Below are positions 61,576-64,000 of a stretch of 64,000 nucleotides of DNA, one piece after another; position 1 is the first letter of the stretch, and the number at the start of each line of letters is the position of its first letter. The translations under genes were made by a program, and so were the position numbers. Location of the stretch: positions 2,559,501 through 2,623,500 of the forward strand of contig JAZGTH010000063.1 in assembly GCA_036877525.1 (NCBI GenBank), in the 5' to 3' direction. Below the pieces are notes generated by a model. The model was given only the letters and a program-made list of their open reading frames with translations, did not search any database and was not told the origin of the DNA. This DNA comes from Chromobotia macracanthus (Eukaryota; Chordata; Actinopteri; Cypriniformes; Botiidae).

Positions 61576-64000
61576 AAATCTACAACGTCTGGGTCTGTAT
61601 GTTTACATGATTTAGTGCAATGTTTGAAAACAGGTCATAAGGAAAGTACTGCAGCCATTTTCCTGACAGCTGAACATGCAATGAGATACAGATGAAGAGA
61701 GGACAATACTAATGAATGTGTTAGTGACTGTGAGCAGCCAGGCTGCCCCTGCATTGTTGGGATAGAGAATGAAAGCTAGACATTCAAACAAATTGGGTCA
61801 GCAAAAAATGAGTTCAAATAACACACTTCCAGCTGAACTGCACCAGCGAGCCGAGCAACATGCAGTTCTGCACATGGAAAATTAGTTTCCCACAAATGAG
61901 AGATCAAATGTTCAGAATTCCAGCTTCTGGTATGGTATTGATTGAGAAACCTGCACAAGCAAATTATAGAACTCCAGAACTCATATGGAGAAATCATATA
62001 CACAATATACATAAACCAGATTTTCTGTCTGTAGCTCAATCGATTAAACAAGTTATGCACTAAAGTTTAATACAAACAGTTACTGATTTCATCAAATCAC
62101 TAATCTCTAAATACGAGCAACAGTTAAGGCAAATCTTGCCTTTGTGAAGATGGACTTAGAATTGGAGCTATCCACACGAACTGCTTATATTAGCCCAATT
62201 CTGGCGATACCATCAAGATAAAGGTCCTGCAAATGGACCACCAGAAGCTCTGGCTGGTTTTCACCAAGCATGAGCATTCATATCACACATGATCATAATC
62301 TTTTCTAGCTGCTACGACTGGCAAAAGCCAGAGCAGAAAAAATTCCCAGTGAAGAGAGACCCACATGGGAAAAGCTGGCACTCACGACCCACAACAGGGT
62401 GTTGACCAACAAACATCCCGAACACATCACCATTCCAAACAGGATTCCTTTGACAGTAATAAAAAGCCATGCTCTACCTTATGAGCATGTGCACAGACCG
62501 GTCATTTTCTCCGGCAATACACTAAAATAACACACTCAGTCACGTAATTACACACCAGTGATGCTAATGCAGCACAATTGAGCACTGTTGGCATGAATCG
62601 TCAGTAATCTTTCCAGTAATGTCATACAGTCTAAGCTCACGCATTCAATAAATGGACTCTGATTTGTCACAAGTGGCTCTAACCCTCCTACTCAATACAG
62701 AGACTGTCACCGGTTGATTACAGTTATTAACATTAAAACTTCCTGTCAAATCCAATCAAGATGTTGTTCCAGATCAAATATCTACATACTGTATACTGCC
62801 TACCGTTTTTGAAATTAGTAATTCAGTTGAATATGCAACAACAAACGTATTTTAAATGCTGTCACATGAAAATATTACAGTAAGTAACAATTCAAGTAAC
62901 ATTGTTATTTTACATTTCTATTCCAAACTGGGTGAAAAAGTCCTAACGTCTGACTGTCCAATTACACTATAGGACCATCCAAGTGCATTGTGGGATACAG
63001 TATCAATACCAAACGCAGCATGCTCTAATTGCATACTGCAATTTTTGGCAAATGCAGCTGGTCTTTCAATTCTGCATGATGTGCACAGTTTAGATCTGCA
63101 TCCAACAAAACAGTCCATTATTATTCTGAACATCATACATTGTCAAGGACAATAAAAGGGTTTTGTGTTCTCATAAAGAAACCCAAAGGACATGCTGACA
63201 AATATCAGGTCAAATTATTCACCGGCTTCTGCCGCCACTGCAATAAAACTATTCCATCAATCACAAGCATTTTCATCAAGCCTTCCTTTACACATTAGGC
63301 AATTAGCCAAGGGCCCATTGTCCATCTAAATGAATAAAGGACACTGAAGGCTGGATCTCTCAGCTGGACGTCATTGTAATGCCCCGTTTCCAGTGTGATT
63401 CAACTGCTGACGATACTGAATTTATTACTGTGATATTGATCCTCTTTCTTCCCCAGACATCTGAAAACATGCAGCTGCAACAGTCATGATGACTTTGTAT
63501 AATGACCATGATGCACAACAATGGAGAGATATAAAGGGCAATAATGCTGCCCTGCTGTGTGGATATGAGCACAGAGCTGCAAGCCAATGTTTTACTGTAT
63601 CACATCCACACCGCTGTTAGAAAAGACATTCTTCTAGTTATGATAATCACTGAATTACTCATATAGCAAGTAAGCATAAAAATAACACATTTTTGTTATA
63701 ACATACAGCCTAAACGCAAATAAAAATAAATGTGCGTTAGAAAGACACTGTCCTTTAGGTCATAAACGCAACCATTATGGCTTAACACAAGCGCAGGGAA
63801 GACCTCTTGCAACGCTGAGTGGTTGCAGACAGGCTGCGAGTGTGTTTATGCAGTTTAGCATGCTGTTTACATTGACCGCAGGGAAGCCATCAGCAAACAA
63901 TTCCCTCACAGCAGGGTCCTGCCGATAAGATGAGATGTAAATATGATGAAGTGACAACTTTTCGAAAAACTCCTCATCTGAACACAGGCCTGTTTCCTTT

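Overview
The window is vertebrate genomic DNA, almost certainly from a teleost fish and most probably a cypriniform (carp, barb or zebrafish relative). That call rests on the coding match, the intron/exon layout and the repeats: long AC/GT, AG and AT microsatellites, tRNA-derived SINEs ending in the tail GTCGCTTTGGATAAAAGC, several families of short inverted-repeat elements, and the dispersed 'gcaaccacctagcaac' motif common in cyprinid DNA. There is no prokaryotic-style gene packing, and nearly all the ORFs of 60-190 codons are chance or microsatellite ORFs.

One gene can be supported. It lies on the minus strand and is the 5' part of a neogenin (neo1) gene, a netrin/RGM receptor of the DCC family. 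Four internal exons were resolved to the base. In transcription order they are: 27323-27012 (Ig1), 9681-9406 (Ig2), 8476-8326 (first part of Ig3) and 745-609 (second part of Ig3). All donors are GT and all acceptors AG, and the phases agree at every junction (1-1, 1-1, 1-2, 2-1), so the four exons join into one open frame. Signal peptide exon 1 was not found and probably lies beyond base 64000. Ig4, the six fibronectin III domains, the membrane segment and the cytoplasmic tail must lie beyond base 1.

Layout: 1-608 is the intron after Ig3. 746-8325 is a 7.6-kb intron that splits Ig3, with a 0.4-kb CACAGA/CACAAA array at its transcriptional start. 8477-9405 is a short 0.9-kb intron. 9682-27011 is a 17.3-kb intron between Ig1 and Ig2, with an AT array at 25481-25656. 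27324-64000 is at least 36.7 kb of the intron before Ig1. This last intron holds the usual mobile elements and also several repeat-free, CpG-retaining, homeodomain- and POU-motif-rich stretches, for example 46.8-47.3 kb, 55.6-56.4 kb and 58.4-59.4 kb. These are the best candidates for conserved regulatory elements, which are expected in a large first intron of an axon-guidance receptor. They can be tested only by alignment to other fish genomes.

I found no evidence of a new multi-gene system. The points most worth following are a tandem NAGNAG acceptor at the start of Ig1, the diverged Ig3 domain, the regulatory-element candidates, and the repeat families, including two SINE types that share one 3' tail.
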